From: Lachnospiraceae bacterium
GTDB taxonomy: Bacteria; Bacillota; Clostridia; Lachnospirales; Lachnospiraceae
Assembly (NCBI GenBank): GCA_016286035.1
Contig: JAEERY010000060.1
Coordinates: 1 to 55,891, forward strand
Direction: 5' to 3'
DNA: 55,891 bases
Shown one piece after another: positions 8,184 through 17,625 of this stretch (positions within the stretch are counted from its first letter, which is position 1; each line of letters begins with the position of its first letter). Made by a program: the position numbers and the translations under genes. Below the pieces are notes generated by a model, which saw only the letters and a program-made list of their open reading frames with translations, was not told where the DNA came from and searched no databases.

Positions 8184-9260
8184 TTAACCTGCATTGTTCA
8201 TCTTAAGAAGCTTTGCAGCCTGATCCGCAGCTATGCACGCATCCAGTATCTCCTGGATATCCCCGTCCATGACCTTGTCAAGCTTGTAGAGCGTAAGATT
8301 GATCCTGTGATCGGTAACTCTTCCCTGAGGGAAGTTGTATGTACGTATCTTTTCGGATCTGTCACCCGTTCCTACCTGGCTTCTTCTGAGATCAGCCTCT
8401 GCATCATGTGCCTTCTGCTGCTCCATGTCATAGAGCTTTGCCCTTAAAAGTGCAAACGCCTTTGCCTTGTTCTGGATCTGGCTCTTTTCTGTCTGTGAAT
8501 AGATGACTATTCCGGTAGGCATATGCGTGAGTCTTACGGCTGAGTCCGTTGTATTGACACACTGACCGCCGCATCCTGATGCACGCATTACATCTATACG
8601 TATATCCTTTTCATCTATAACGACATCAACCTCTTCAGCTTCGGGCAGTACCGCAACACTTATCGTTGATGTATGGATCCTTCCGCCTGATTCCGTTTCG
8701 GGAACACGCTGTACTCTGTGTACACCGGATTCATATTTCATTACAGAATATGCACCCTGACCCGTTATCATGAATGTAACGGACTTCATGCCTCCGATAC
8801 CGATCTCTTCCATTTCCATGGTCTCGACTTTCCATCTTCTGCTCTCGGCATAATGGATATACATACGGTATATCTCTGCCGCAAAGAGTGCTGCCTCGTC
8901 TCCGCCTGCACCGGCCCTTATTTCAACGATAACGTTCTTGTCATCATTGGGGTCCTTTGGAAGAAGAAGTATCTTCAATCTGTCTTCAAGTTCTTCTATG
9001 CGTTTTTTTGCACCTGCAAGCTCTTCTTTTAACATTTCACGCATGTCATCATCTGATTCGCTGTCAAGCAGTTCAAGCGAGTCCTCAACAGTCTGCTTGC
9101 ATTGTTTATATTCCTTATATGCCTCAACTATGGGAGTAAGATCACTCTGTTCCTTCATAAGAGAAGCAAATCTCTTCTGATCGTTGGCAACTCCCGGCTC
9201 GCTGAGCTCATTCATTATCTCTTCGAATCTGTGAAGCAGATCCTCAAGTCTGTCAAACAT
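8184..9260 (-). CDS. prfA: Peptide chain release factor 1
   Basis: Release factor that reads UAA/UAG and triggers peptidyl-tRNA hydrolysis on the ribosome. 358 residues, the normal RF1 length. The class I codon-recognition tripeptide position is P-E-T in [10 protein letters not shown]. The peptidyl-transferase GGQ is in [18 protein letters not shown]. The chosen ATG at 9258-9260 ([14 protein letters not shown]) follows GGAAGG with good spacing; a longer in-frame start at 9290 lies inside prmC and has no such site. It is separated from prmC by one base, and PrmC methylates the Gln of GGQ, so the pairing is functional. Confidence 0.97.
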   Translation of the reverse strand: MFDRLEDLLHRFEEIMNELSEPGVANDQKRFASLMKEQSDLTPIVEAYKEYKQCKQTVEDSLELLDSESDDDMREMLKEELAGAKKRIEELEDRLKILLLPKDPNDDKNVIVEIRAGAGGDEAALFAAEIYRMYIHYAESRRWKVETMEMEEIGIGGMKSVTFMITGQGAYSVMKYESGVHRVQRVPETESGGRIHTSTISVAVLPEAEEVDVVIDEKDIRIDVMRASGCGGQCVNTTDSAVRLTHMPTGIVIYSQTEKSQIQNKAKAFALLRAKLYDMEQQKAHDAEADLRRSQVGTGDRSEKIRTYNFPQGRVTDHRINLTLYKLDKVMDGDIQEILDACIAADQAAKLLKMNNAG

Positions 9261-9261
9261 C

Positions 9262-10152
9262 TTAAATCCTTCCCCACACAACCCTGTCAAGGTGTGCGTA
9301 ATCCTGTACTACTTCTATATCCATAAATCCGGCTTCTTCCATCAGCTGTTTTACCTGATCAGCCTGGTCATATCCTATCTCAAAGAAAAGCTTTCCGCCT
9401 CCGTTTAAGTATTCGGGACTCTTTTTTATTATCTCCCTGTAAAAGAAGAGTCCGTCCTCCTTGCCGTCAAGTGCGATCAATGGCTCATAGTCTCTTACTT
9501 CCTCCATAAGAGTGGGTATCACATCACTGCGTATATAGGGGGGATTGGAAACGATGATATCAAATTTGCCCCTGACATCATTGAACAGATTGCTCTCTAT
9601 GAACTCTATTCTTTCTTCATCAAGATGCTTCTTTCCCATGCCACCTGTCTTAAAGAGAAGATCAAACGTCTCATCTAAAATGAGTCTTCCCGTATTATCC
9701 CTGGCAACCTTTAAAGCATCCTCTGAAACATCGACACCGACACCTTCACAGTCATTTGAATAATATAAAAGACTTAAAATTATGCATCCGCTGCCGGTAC
9801 ACATGTCAAGTATCCTGCTGCCGTCGTTAAGCTCCTTTAATACCTCTTCGACAAGTATCTCCGTATCCTGTCTTGGTATCAAAACATCGGGAGTAACCGT
9901 GAATGTAAGACCCATGAAATCCTGCTTTCCGGTGATATACTGCACCGGATAATGTCCCATGCGTCTGGTAACGGCATTCATGAATATCTCCGATTCACGG
10001 CGTGATATAGTCTTATCAGGTCCGATAAAGAGCTCTTCCCTGTCAACACCGCACAGATCTTCAAGAAGTATCCTTATATCGCATTCGGCATTCTCAATGC
10101 CTTCAGCTTCCAGTTGTTCAACGCCCATATCATAGGCTTCGCGTCTTGTCAT
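9262..10152 (-). CDS. prmC: Release factor glutamine methyltransferase PrmC (HemK)
   Basis: A 296-residue SAM-dependent N5-glutamine methyltransferase that modifies the GGQ Gln of release factors. N-terminal helical substrate-binding domain (about 1-90, with [15 protein letters not shown]), [15 protein letters not shown], the SAM-binding [16 protein letters not shown] (about 113) and the catalytic NPPY in [10 protein letters not shown] (about 200). It lies immediately upstream of prfA, its substrate gene, and follows the DUF1385 gene by 10 bases. Confidence 0.95.
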   Translation of the reverse strand: MTRREAYDMGVEQLEAEGIENAECDIRILLEDLCGVDREELFIGPDKTISRRESEIFMNAVTRRMGHYPVQYITGKQDFMGLTFTVTPDVLIPRQDTEILVEEVLKELNDGSRILDMCTGSGCIILSLLYYSNDCEGVGVDVSEDALKVARDNTGRLILDETFDLLFKTGGMGKKHLDEERIEFIESNLFNDVRGKFDIIVSNPPYIRSDVIPTLMEEVRDYEPLIALDGKEDGLFFYREIIKKSPEYLNGGGKLFFEIGYDQADQVKQLMEEAGFMDIEVVQDYAHLDRVVWGRI

Positions 10153-10162
10153 ATGGATCTAC

Positions 10163-11098
10163 CTAGAAATTCTCTTCAAGCCATGCCTTCCAGTCAAACA
10201 CACCTTCAACCGATCTGATGGCAACCTCAATCATATCATCATCAGGCTCCTTTGTGGTAAGAAGCTGAAGTGCAAGTCCCGGAGCGGAAAGGATATTCAC
10301 GATTATGTTGTCACATCTTCCCGCAAGCTTTATCACTTCGTATGATATACCTGCTATAACAGGTATGAGTGCAAGTCTGAACACTATCCTTAACGCCGGA
10401 TTATCAACCTTTATGAACATAAAGAGGATGATGCTTATCACCATTACAAAGAGTAAAAAGCTCGTACCGCATCTTTTATGCAGTCTCGTTGCTTTCCTTA
10501 CATTCTCCACTGTAAGTTCCTGTCCATGCTCGATACAGTTTATGCACTTATGCTCTGCACCGTGATACATATAGAGTCTTCTGATATCCTTAAGCAGGGT
10601 TATCGCAACTATATATATAAGGAAGATGACAAGTCTTACAAGTCCTTCTATAAGTGCGAGCAGCGATGAATTCATTATGTATTTCGAAAATACGGTAGAC
10701 AGATAATACGGTAAGAATATAAACAGTCCGAGTGCCATGATAACAGAGATGAGTACCGTAAACGCACTCTCTATCTTTTCAGCCTTTTCTCCGAAGACCT
10801 TGTTCATGAACCTGTCAAACCCGGTCTCTTTTTCATCAGTCTCCGAATAAAAATCAGCCGAATGATTTATGGCTCTCATACCGAGTATAAATGAGTCCGC
10901 AAAATTAAACACGCCTCTTATAAAAGGGATCTTTGTGAGCACGCTTCCGTGCATCACTCCGTGATACTCTGTTATCTCGAGATCTATCTGACCGTCCGCT
11001 TTGCGTACCGCTATCGCGCAGCTCTCCTTGTTCTTCATCATAACGCCTTCAAGAACGGCCTGTCCTCCGATACCGGAATTACACATCTTTTTCTTCAT
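10163..11098 (-). CDS. DUF1385 family membrane protein
   Basis: A 311-residue membrane protein of unknown function with the DUF1385 hallmark near its N-terminus (GIGGQAVLEGVMMKNKE) and MYHGAEHKCINCIEHG in the middle. Five or so hydrophobic segments follow residue 110. ATG 11098 (MKKKMCNSGI) is chosen because AAAGGTG lies eight bases upstream; the in-frame ATG at 11128 has no Shine-Dalgarno. Firmicutes commonly carry this gene between rpmE and prmC, as here, but its biochemical role is not established. Confidence 0.88.
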   Translation of the reverse strand: MKKKMCNSGIGGQAVLEGVMMKNKESCAIAVRKADGQIDLEITEYHGVMHGSVLTKIPFIRGVFNFADSFILGMRAINHSADFYSETDEKETGFDRFMNKVFGEKAEKIESAFTVLISVIMALGLFIFLPYYLSTVFSKYIMNSSLLALIEGLVRLVIFLIYIVAITLLKDIRRLYMYHGAEHKCINCIEHGQELTVENVRKATRLHKRCGTSFLLFVMVISIILFMFIKVDNPALRIVFRLALIPVIAGISYEVIKLAGRCDNIIVNILSAPGLALQLLTTKEPDDDMIEVAIRSVEGVFDWKAWLEENF

Positions 11099-11145
11099 AT
11101 ATATGACACCTTTACAGCCTAAATTCAAAATGCTTACTACAAGTA

Positions 11146-11177
11146 AAGGTTGAGATTAAACAATTAACCTCAACCTT
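11146..11177 (-). promoter_or_regulatory. Intercistronic hairpin between rpmE and the DUF1385 gene
   Basis: The arms AAGGTTGAG and CTCAACCTT (9 bp perfect) enclose a 14-base partly self-complementary loop, 30 bases after the rpmE stop. No T-run follows, so it looks like an mRNA stabiliser, processing site or leaky attenuator rather than a full terminator. Confidence 0.55.
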
Positions 11178-11208
11178 AGATAATCTTTTGCAGCGAATTA
11201 TGATAATG

Positions 11209-11409
11209 CTACTTAACGCCGTATTTCTTATTGAACTTATCGATACGACCGTCGGTTCTTGCACCCTTCTGCTGACCTGTGTAGAATGAATGACACTTAG
11301 AACATACTTCTACGTGGATCTCCGGCTTAGTAGAACCTGTTACAAATGTATTACCGCAGTTGCAGGTTACTGTTGCCTGATAGTACTCAGGATGTATTCC
11401 TTCTCTCAT
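11209..11409 (-). CDS. rpmE: 50S ribosomal protein L31 (zinc-ribbon form)
   Basis: A 66-residue ribosomal protein L31, starting [10 protein letters not shown] and ending [12 protein letters not shown]. It retains cysteines C16, C18, C36 and C39 of the zinc-binding type (C+ form), rather than the Cys-less paralogue made under zinc starvation. Strong Shine-Dalgarno GAGAGGTG before ATG 11409. It is downstream of rho with its own promoter in the 109-base gap. Confidence 0.97.
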   Translation of the reverse strand: MREGIHPEYYQATVTCNCGNTFVTGSTKPEIHVEVCSKCHSFYTGQQKGARTDGRIDKFNKKYGVK

Positions 11410-11451
11410 GATCTCACCTCTCTATATCAAATATTATATAATCTCGTTCTC

Positions 11452-11479
11452 ATCCGTACTGTTTTCACAAACAGCGGAT
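11452..11479 (-). promoter_or_regulatory. Hairpin in the rpmE leader, candidate L31 leader
   Basis: Minus strand: ATCCG-CTGTTT-GTGA-AAACAG-TA-CGGAT, an 11-bp stem with a two-base bulge and a tetraloop. Autoregulatory L31 leaders are known in Firmicutes. The local promoter may start transcription inside the outer arm, so the full stem may exist only on readthrough RNA from rho. Confidence 0.4.
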
Positions 11480-11481
11480 TT

Positions 11482-11510
11482 ATTATATCACAGCGCTTTA
11501 TCTTAAGCAA
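11482..11510 (-). promoter_or_regulatory. rpmE promoter
   Basis: -35 TTGCTT (11505-11510), 17-base spacer and perfect -10 TATAAT (11482-11487) on the minus strand, between the rho stop and rpmE. Confidence 0.7.
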
Positions 11511-11518
11511 TACCCAAT

Positions 11519-12991
11519 TTACAATATGCGCATCTTTTTCATCATCTGACAGAATTCGCGGTTGTTCTTGGTATGTGCGTAAAGATCTATGACTCTGTCG
11601 ACCGCCTCATCGGCCTTCATTGAATTGAATGCCCTTCTCATGACATTGACGGTCTCTATCTCTTCGGGTGTCAGTAAGAGATCCTCTCTTCTTGTTCCGG
11701 ACTTGGGAATATCTATAGCAGGGAATACTCTCTTTTCTGACAGCTTTCTGTCAAGAACAAGTTCCATGTTGCCGGTACCCTTGAATTCCTCGTATACAAC
11801 ATCGTCCATCTTTGAACCGGTATCGACTAAAGCCGTTGCAAGGATAGTCAAGCTTCCGCCCTCTCTCATGTTTCTTGCGGCACCGAAGAACCTCTTGGGC
11901 ATGTGCAGAGCTGCGGGATCAAGACCGCCAGACAGTGTACGTCCGCTCGGCGGAACCGTCATGTTGTAGGCTCTTGTAAGTCTTGTGATCGAATCAAGAA
12001 GGATCATGACATCCTCTTTCTGCTCAACAAGACTCTTTGCTCTTTCTATTACCATCTCGGCTACGCGCTTGTGATGCTCGGGAAGTTCATCAAATGTTGA
12101 GTAGATAACTTCAACATTGTCACCTTTAATGGCTTCCTTTATATCCGTGACTTCCTCGGGACGCTCATCTATGAGCAGTATTATCATATGTATCTCGGGG
12201 TTGTTCTTTAATACCGAATTTGCAACTTCCTTTAACAGAGTCGTCTTACCGGCCTTGGGAGGTGATACGATCATACCACGCTGTCCTTTTCCGACAGGGC
12301 TTATCATATCCATTATGCGCATCGCCACCGGAACGCCCGGAGCCTCAAGTGTGAGTCTGCTGTTGGGAAATACCGGTGTCATGTCCTCGAAGTTGGTACG
12401 CTTCATGGCAACTTCAGGAGCAAGACCGTTGATGCTCTTTACATACAAAAGTGCAGAGAACTTCTCTGTAGGCGATTTGATACGCGTGTTACCCGTGATG
12501 ATATCACCGGTCTTCATGCTGAATCTTCTTATCTGGCTTGGAGCAACATATACATCATTCTCACCGGGAAGATAATTATCCGAACGGATGAATCCGAATC
12601 CGTCGGGCATGATCTCTAAAATTCCTCTTGCGATGATACCGCTGTCAAGCTCGTTTATGACCGCTTCCTTTTCCTTATCACGCTGTTCCTGACGCTGATC
12701 CCTCTTATCGGACGCATCGTCTTCCTCTGCAGGCTCGTTAACAGCCTCTGTCTTATCGGTTTCGGTCTCCTGTTTTACAGCCTTTTTTGCCTTTGCCTTT
12801 TTCTCAGGCTTTGGCGCACTTTCCTTTTCTTCCTTTAATGCCTTTTCCTTCTCAAGCTTTTCTTTCTCATCAAGCTCGACCATAGCATTGATGACATCTT
12901 CTTTTTTCATTGAAGAAGTGCCTTTTATCCCTCTGCTCTTGGCAATAGCCTTAAGATCAACAAGCGCTAAGGTTTCATATTTTTCTCTCAT
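11519..12991 (-). CDS. rho: Transcription termination factor Rho
   Basis: A 490-residue hexameric RNA helicase that terminates transcription. N-terminal Rho-N domain (about 1-40, [15 protein letters not shown]), a long Lys/Glu-rich linker (about 42-110), the RNA-binding cold-shock domain ([17 protein letters not shown]), Walker [14 protein letters not shown] (about 258), and the Q- and R-loop region [11 protein letters not shown] to SGGLDPAAL. The charged linker makes it longer than the roughly 420-residue E. coli protein, as in many Clostridia. Followed by rpmE; Shine-Dalgarno GAGG before ATG. Confidence 0.97.
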   Translation of the reverse strand: MREKYETLALVDLKAIAKSRGIKGTSSMKKEDVINAMVELDEKEKLEKEKALKEEKESAPKPEKKAKAKKAVKQETETDKTEAVNEPAEEDDASDKRDQRQEQRDKEKEAVINELDSGIIARGILEIMPDGFGFIRSDNYLPGENDVYVAPSQIRRFSMKTGDIITGNTRIKSPTEKFSALLYVKSINGLAPEVAMKRTNFEDMTPVFPNSRLTLEAPGVPVAMRIMDMISPVGKGQRGMIVSPPKAGKTTLLKEVANSVLKNNPEIHMIILLIDERPEEVTDIKEAIKGDNVEVIYSTFDELPEHHKRVAEMVIERAKSLVEQKEDVMILLDSITRLTRAYNMTVPPSGRTLSGGLDPAALHMPKRFFGAARNMREGGSLTILATALVDTGSKMDDVVYEEFKGTGNMELVLDRKLSEKRVFPAIDIPKSGTRREDLLLTPEEIETVNVMRRAFNSMKADEAVDRVIDLYAHTKNNREFCQMMKKMRIL

Positions 12992-13112
12992 AAACTACCT
13001 CAAAAAACAAACTTCTTATACGGTTAATAAACTATATAACGGAAATAACACAACGAATGTTGTATCGAAAACAGACACTGGTCTGAAGTGATATATTTAT
13101 TGTACTTATAAT

Positions 13113-13140
13113 ACTATAAACCAAAAATCACAAAAATCAA
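13113..13140 (-). promoter_or_regulatory. rho promoter and leader
   Basis: -35 TTGATT (13135-13140), 16-base spacer, -10 TATAGT (13113-13118) on the minus strand. The roughly 115-base leader that follows contains two short palindromes (CAGAC-N4-GTCTG and CAAC-N4-GTTG) that may matter for rho autoregulation. Nothing else is seen in 12992-13186. Confidence 0.55.
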
Positions 13141-13179
13141 GGAAATTAATGTATTTTTAAGAAAACATCATTATCACAC

Positions 13180-13203
13180 AAAGAAAGAAGCCACTGGGGC
13201 TTC
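13180..13203 (-). terminator. Intrinsic terminator after the chemoreceptor-like gene
   Basis: Minus-strand GAAGCC-CCAGT-GGCTTC (13187-13203) followed by TTTCTTT, 16 bases after the stop codon. Confidence 0.8.
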
Positions 13204-13218
13204 TCTCTTTTTTCTCTC

Positions 13219-15270
13219 CTATCCTTCGATAAGATCGTCTATATTTGTCGCATCGGCAACCGACTGTCTGCATGAGATTATCTGCGACGGGAAAGGTTTG
13301 CCCGCAACTATGTGGTTATACATGAGCACGATTGGATCATGTCCCTGTCCGAACGCATCCTGGCTGATGATCGTTCCGATGGCACCGTTCTTGATATAAG
13401 GGAACAGCTCGGGATTTAGGTCAAATCCGATAAGCTTTGTCCTGCCGGCACGCTTTGCATCAACTATGGCTCTTGCTGCATCATGCGGGAATCCGTTTGT
13501 TAAGAAGATAATATCCACGTTGCTGTTCTTATTTAACAGATCAAGAGTCTTTCTATATACGTCGTCACCGTCATCGGCTACGACCACCTCGGAAACGACC
13601 TTCATGGCCTTGTACTTGCCTATCTCGTCAGCAAAGCCCTGTTTTCTCTCAACATTTCCGATAACATCAAGGTTTCCGATCATGACTGCAACGTTTCCGC
13701 TCTTATCCATCAGATTTGCCGCTGCCTTGGCTGCCATCTCACCCTGTGCTATTGAATCAGACTTGACACATGCAAGTCTTAAGTTGGGATTAGAGTAATC
13801 ACAGTTATATGTCATGAGCTTTATGCCCGCATTCTTGGCTTTCGTAAGAAGTCCTTCTATTCCGCCAAGGAATCCCGGATATATGATAGCATCGAATTTC
13901 TCATCGATAAGAGTATTGAATGCGCTTATCACCAGATCATCGACAGACTGGAGTCTGGTCGCAACAAGCGGAATATATCTTACCTCGGCTTTTAATTTTG
14001 TAAGTTCTCTTGCCGCATAGTCCGCGCCATGCTTTACACCGAACCAGAAATCATTGTCGTGCATGCTCATGATGGCGATCCTTATGATCTTGTTCGGACG
14101 ATCCTTTACGGGAAGCACACCCGTATCAAATCTAAGGAGAAGCTTCTGGATACCGTCGATCATATCGTTAAGAGCTTCACTGTTGCTTCCGATCTGAGTA
14201 GCCTCAGCAGCAACCTCCTGAGAGATGCCTGCTATCTCGCTTGTCATATCATTTATATCACGCGATGTATCGTAGAGCTGTTCTGCGATATCCTTCGAAT
14301 GATCGGAGTTGTTCTCCATGACTTTGAACATATCGTTTATCTCGGCTATCTTTTTCTGTATGTCATTAGCCTGTGCATTGATGGCTCTGAACGATTTGTT
14401 GACCTCGCCGAATGCTTCCTTGCTGTTGTTGTATGTATTCGTACACTTTACGATACTTTCCGTTACACTGCTGCTGCTCTCCATGATATCGGATAGGATC
14501 GAACTTATCCTGTCCATACCTTCCTTGGTCTGTTCACTCATTCCGGTCATCTCATCCGCAACGACCGCAAAGCCTCTGCCGGCCTGTCCTGCTCTTGCAG
14601 CCTCGATAGATGCATTAAATGAAAGAAGTTTGAGCTGTGTTGAGATTCCTACTATAAAGTCTCCGACCTCATATACATTTTTTATCTGTTCATTAAAGTG
14701 ATTAAGAGATTCATTTATGCTGTTAAGATCACTTGATACGGTATCCATGTCTTTTGCATAGCCTTCAAGATTATCGATACCCGAATCGCTCATCTTTGCC
14801 GTATCATCGAGCATGTCCTTTATCCCGTTCATGAAGCTTCCGATCTCTTCAAGCTGAACCGAATTCGACTGTATGACAGCCATATTGTCCTGAACCATCT
14901 CAAGCTGTTTTGCCGTTCTCTCGCCAACCTTCAAAGTATTCTGTGCGATATGGTCATTACCTATGGTATTGGTCTTCATGCTGTTGTTTAGCATATCAAC
15001 GGCATCCGAAACAACGACAAAGTTTCTCTTTGTTGCTTCCACAAATGTTAAAAGGTTTGTCTTTATCGAGTTGAGACCGCCCGATATGATATCGGAATTC
15101 GTCTTGTTTCCGGCAACCGGGATATCATCGATATTAAGTCTGCCCTTTACTATCTGCTTGGCATTCTCGACCATGATATTCTGATATTTCTTGTTTCTAA
15201 GATATATCACGATCCCTGCCACGATCACTCCTAACTCGATTAATGCTATGATGAACCAAAAAACTGTCAT
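13219..15270 (-). CDS. Methyl-accepting chemotaxis-type protein with C-terminal periplasmic-binding-protein domain
   Basis: A 683-residue protein with an unusual domain order. Residues 5-24 form a single membrane helix. Residues 100-385 are an MCP signalling coiled coil with the tip motif [19 protein letters not shown] followed by SEQT. Residues 395-680 form a type I periplasmic-binding-protein domain of the Peripla_BP_4/sugar class ([37 protein letters not shown]). With one N-terminal helix, both the signalling part and the binding domain should be on the same, cytoplasmic side. It therefore probably senses an intracellular ligand and signals to CheA/CheW. Own promoter and terminator; not in the fla operon. 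Confidence 0.88.
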   Translation of the reverse strand: MTVFWFIIALIELGVIVAGIVIYLRNKKYQNIMVENAKQIVKGRLNIDDIPVAGNKTNSDIISGGLNSIKTNLLTFVEATKRNFVVVSDAVDMLNNSMKTNTIGNDHIAQNTLKVGERTAKQLEMVQDNMAVIQSNSVQLEEIGSFMNGIKDMLDDTAKMSDSGIDNLEGYAKDMDTVSSDLNSINESLNHFNEQIKNVYEVGDFIVGISTQLKLLSFNASIEAARAGQAGRGFAVVADEMTGMSEQTKEGMDRISSILSDIMESSSSVTESIVKCTNTYNNSKEAFGEVNKSFRAINAQANDIQKKIAEINDMFKVMENNSDHSKDIAEQLYDTSRDINDMTSEIAGISQEVAAEATQIGSNSEALNDMIDGIQKLLLRFDTGVLPVKDRPNKIIRIAIMSMHDNDFWFGVKHGADYAARELTKLKAEVRYIPLVATRLQSVDDLVISAFNTLIDEKFDAIIYPGFLGGIEGLLTKAKNAGIKLMTYNCDYSNPNLRLACVKSDSIAQGEMAAKAAANLMDKSGNVAVMIGNLDVIGNVERKQGFADEIGKYKAMKVVSEVVVADDGDDVYRKTLDLLNKNSNVDIIFLTNGFPHDAARAIVDAKRAGRTKLIGFDLNPELFPYIKNGAIGTIISQDAFGQGHDPIVLMYNHIVAGKPFPSQIISCRQSVADATNIDDLIEG

Positions 15271-15293
15271 GTTCCAAGCCCTCCAGTGCTTAA

Positions 15294-15323
15294 ATTATAT
15301 CACAAAAGACTGACAATTGTCAT
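15294..15323 (-). promoter_or_regulatory. Promoter of the chemoreceptor-like gene
   Basis: -35 ATGACA (15318-15323), 18-base spacer, perfect -10 TATAAT (15294-15299) on the minus strand, 24 bases before the ATG, which follows CACTGGAGGG. Confidence 0.6.
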
Positions 15324-15350
15324 TGTTTTTCGACAACTTTTAGAGGCATA

Positions 15351-15382
15351 AAAATACCCCGGACACCTTTCGATATCCGGGG
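15351..15382 (-). terminator. Intrinsic terminator after tsf
   Basis: Minus-strand arms CCCCGGA and TCCGGGG (15376-15382 with 15357-15363) around a 12-base loop, followed by TATTTTTA. It closes the rpsB-tsf unit 17 bases after the tsf stop. Confidence 0.9.
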
Positions 15383-15399
15383 AATCAGAATCACTATTA

Positions 15400-16482
15400 T
15401 TAGCCAAGCTGAGCTGCAACTTCTGCTGCGAAGTCCTCGTTCTTCTTCTCAAGACCTTCACCTGTCTCGAAACGAACAAAGCTTGTGATCTTTAAGTCTG
15501 CTGCAACGCTCTTAAGGTATGCTGCAACTGTCTGCTTTCCGTCCTCAGCCTTAACGTAAACCTGATCAAGAAGGCTGATCTCCTTAACCTGCTTAGAGAT
15601 ACGGCCGTCTACAAGACCGCTGAAGATCTTGTCGTTAACATAGTCAGCCTTGCCTTCCATAGCAAGTCCTGCAAGTGTTGTCTTGGCAGCATCTGAAAGG
15701 AAGTTGAAGAGGAACTTGTTGCTCTTTTCCTTCTCGTATGCAGTAAGGTCCTCATCGCTCCAGAGCTTCTCGTTAACTGCTCTGTCAAGGAGCTTCTGAA
15801 GAATGGGCTTGGGAAGTGAAGCAGGATCGTTAAGAGCACTGTCGATAGTGATCTCTTTAAGCTTAGCCATCTCATCAGCTGAGATGTCATCTCTGCTCAC
15901 ATACTGGGGATTCATAGCTGCAACCTGCATAGCGATGTTCTTTAAAGCTTCAACTGTTGCATCGCTCTTTGTTCCCTCTGCACCGAGGATAACACCGATA
16001 CGTCCGCCGCCGTGAATGTAATCTATAACGATAGGTGCCTCTACCTTCTTGAATCTTCTGATGCTTAACTTCTCACCGATAGTTGCGATCTTCTCTACAA
16101 GAGCATCGTTTACTGTCTTTGAAGCATCGTCCTTCCATGTCTCTGCCATGAATGCATCGTCAACATCCGCTGAAGCACTGTCAAGAGCCTGCTTTGCAAC
16201 TGTCTCAACGAATGCCTGGAATGTCTCGTTCTTTGCAACGAAGTCAGTCTCTGAGTTAACCTCAACTACTGCAGCCTTGCCGTCTGTAACAGCTGTACGG
16301 CAGATACCTTCTGCTGCGATACGGCTTGCCTTCTTAACAGCCTTTGCTGCACCGCTCTTCTTAAGGAACTCTAAAGCTTCATCCATATTTCCGTCACACT
16401 CAGAGAGTGCTTTCTTACAATCCATCATGCCTGCGCCTGACATTTCACGCAGTTCTTTAACCATTGCTGCTGTAATAGCCAT
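15400..16482 (-). CDS. tsf: Translation elongation factor Ts
   Basis: Nucleotide exchange factor for EF-Tu. The UBA-like N-terminal segment (VKELREMSGAGMMDCKKALS) and the signature EVNSETDFVAKNETF (about 75) are clear, and ISLLDQVYV marks the usual C-terminal element. At 360 residues it is about 50-70 longer than typical EF-Ts. The extra length is in the C-terminal half around residues 215-285, rich in Lys and acidic residues. ATG 16482 is chosen for its perfect AGGAGG site; an in-frame ATG seven codons upstream overlaps that site. Confidence 0.95.
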   Translation of the reverse strand: MAITAAMVKELREMSGAGMMDCKKALSECDGNMDEALEFLKKSGAAKAVKKASRIAAEGICRTAVTDGKAAVVEVNSETDFVAKNETFQAFVETVAKQALDSASADVDDAFMAETWKDDASKTVNDALVEKIATIGEKLSIRRFKKVEAPIVIDYIHGGGRIGVILGAEGTKSDATVEALKNIAMQVAAMNPQYVSRDDISADEMAKLKEITIDSALNDPASLPKPILQKLLDRAVNEKLWSDEDLTAYEKEKSNKFLFNFLSDAAKTTLAGLAMEGKADYVNDKIFSGLVDGRISKQVKEISLLDQVYVKAEDGKQTVAAYLKSVAADLKITSFVRFETGEGLEKKNEDFAAEVAAQLG

Positions 16483-16529
16483 TGTAATATCCTCCTGAAA
16501 CATACTGTATTATCAAACAAATCTTTTCT

Positions 16530-16575
16530 TGCAGAATGAGGTCATTCTGCAGGCATCGCATATCCCTGGCGGGAT
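16530..16575 (-). promoter_or_regulatory. Two hairpins between rpsB and tsf
   Basis: A perfect palindrome TGCAGAATGA/TCATTCTGCA (16530-16551) and a smaller ATCCC/GGGAT stem (16562-16575) lie in the 99-base gap. No T-run follows, which suggests attenuation or RNA processing that sets the S2 to EF-Ts ratio. Confidence 0.5.
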
Positions 16576-16581
16576 TATGCT

Positions 16582-17343
16582 TTATTCTGCATCTGCAACT
16601 TCTTCGATATCTGTAGCTTCTGCTGCGTCAGCCTGTGCCTCTTCCTCTGTGTATACAGACTCACCCTGGTTAGCTTCGATTACAGCGTCAGCCATCTTAG
16701 AAACTATAAGCTTAACAGCTCTGATAGCATCATCGTTACCGGGGATGATGAAATCAAGCTCTTCGGGATCACAGTTAGTATCAGCAATACCGATAAGTGT
16801 GATACCAAGTGCTCTTGCTTCCTTAACACAGATAGCTTCCTTCTTGGGATCTACAACAAATATAGCATCGGGGATTCTTGTCATGTCCTTGATACCGCCA
16901 AGGTTCTTCTCAAGCTTCTCCCACTCTTTCTTTATCTGGATAACTTCCTTCTTGGGAAGTACGTCAAATGTTCCGTCCTCGCTCATCTCCTCGATCTTCT
17001 TAAGTCTTGCTATACGAGACTCGATAGTCTTGAAGTTTGTGAGCATACCGCCAAGCCATCTCTCATTTACATAGTACATACCGCAACGCTCTGCCTCAGA
17101 CTTTACTGCATCCTGAGCCTGCTTCTTTGTACCTACGAAAATGATCGTGCCGCCTTCATTGGCAATATCGAATACCGCCTTGTAAGCATCGTCAACCATT
17201 CCTACTGTCTTCTGAAGGTCGATGATGTGTACACCGTTACGCTCTGTAAAGATGTAAGGAGCCATCTTGGGGTTCCATCTTCTGGGATGGTGACCGAAGT
17301 GAACACCTGCTTCGAGTAACTGTCTCATTGAAATAACGCTCAT
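16582..17343 (-). CDS. rpsB: 30S ribosomal protein S2
   Basis: A 253-residue S2. Start [20 protein letters not shown] with the S2 N-terminal signature, [21 protein letters not shown] and [11 protein letters not shown]. The acidic tail after about 230 is family-typical in Firmicutes. ATG 17343 follows CGGAGGAATTTAAA; the in-frame ATG 26 codons upstream falls in the leader hairpins and is rejected. First gene of rpsB-tsf, located directly downstream of the fla/che operon on the same strand, as in Bacillus. Confidence 0.97.
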   Translation of the reverse strand: MSVISMRQLLEAGVHFGHHPRRWNPKMAPYIFTERNGVHIIDLQKTVGMVDDAYKAVFDIANEGGTIIFVGTKKQAQDAVKSEAERCGMYYVNERWLGGMLTNFKTIESRIARLKKIEEMSEDGTFDVLPKKEVIQIKKEWEKLEKNLGGIKDMTRIPDAIFVVDPKKEAICVKEARALGITLIGIADTNCDPEELDFIIPGNDDAIRAVKLIVSKMADAVIEANQGESVYTEEEAQADAAEATDIEEVADAE

Positions 17344-17370
17344 TTTAAATTCCTCCGTTTGGTTAAACTT

Positions 17371-17447
17371 GCGCAGACTAATGATCCGAGCCGATCGAAA
17401 CACAACCTGTCTAACAGGCACCGGGTGTTTCTTATTTAAGTCTGCGT
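17371..17447 (-). promoter_or_regulatory. Structured rpsB leader, candidate S2 autoregulatory element
   Basis: The leader holds three nested perfect stems: CGCAGACT/AGTCTGCG (17439-17446 with 17372-17379, 8 bp), GAAACAC/GTGTTTC (17425-17431 with 17397-17403, 7 bp) and CCTGT/ACAGG (17414-17418 with 17406-17410, 5 bp, loop of 3). The 3' side lies 28 bases before the rpsB ATG. Nested architecture directly upstream of an r-protein gene suggests binding by S2. Confidence 0.65.
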
Positions 17448-17471
17448 TCTATTTATAAAGCAACGCATATG

Positions 17472-17500
17472 ATTGTAGCACAGCCTATATGCCAAAACAA
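17472..17500 (-). promoter_or_regulatory. rpsB promoter
   Basis: -35 TTGTTT (17495-17500), 17-base spacer, -10 TACAAT (17472-17477) on the minus strand. The expected leader is about 120 bases and contains the nested stems. Confidence 0.65.
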
Positions 17501-17563
17501 TACCCCAAAAAGAAAATCTATAAAAAATAAACAGAAATGTTTTGCAAAATGATAGTTTTTTTA

Positions 17564-17592
17564 TTGAAATTATCTGACAAAACATATATAAT
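17564..17592 (+). promoter_or_regulatory. Promoter of the CheX-like/CheY-like pair
   Basis: Plus-strand -35 TTGAAA (17564-17569), 17-base spacer, perfect -10 TATAAT (17587-17592). A sigma-A type site, 34 bases before the ATG, divergent from the rpsB promoter. No sigma-28 motif is visible here. Confidence 0.8.
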
Positions 17593-17625
17593 TTTAATAG
17601 ATTTGAAGTAAAGGAGTGTTTTTTT

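Noticed and set aside
12700-12880. Low-complexity segment in rho as a frameshift or insertion
   Set aside because: The reading frame is continuous and Lys/Glu-rich linkers are normal in clostridial Rho.
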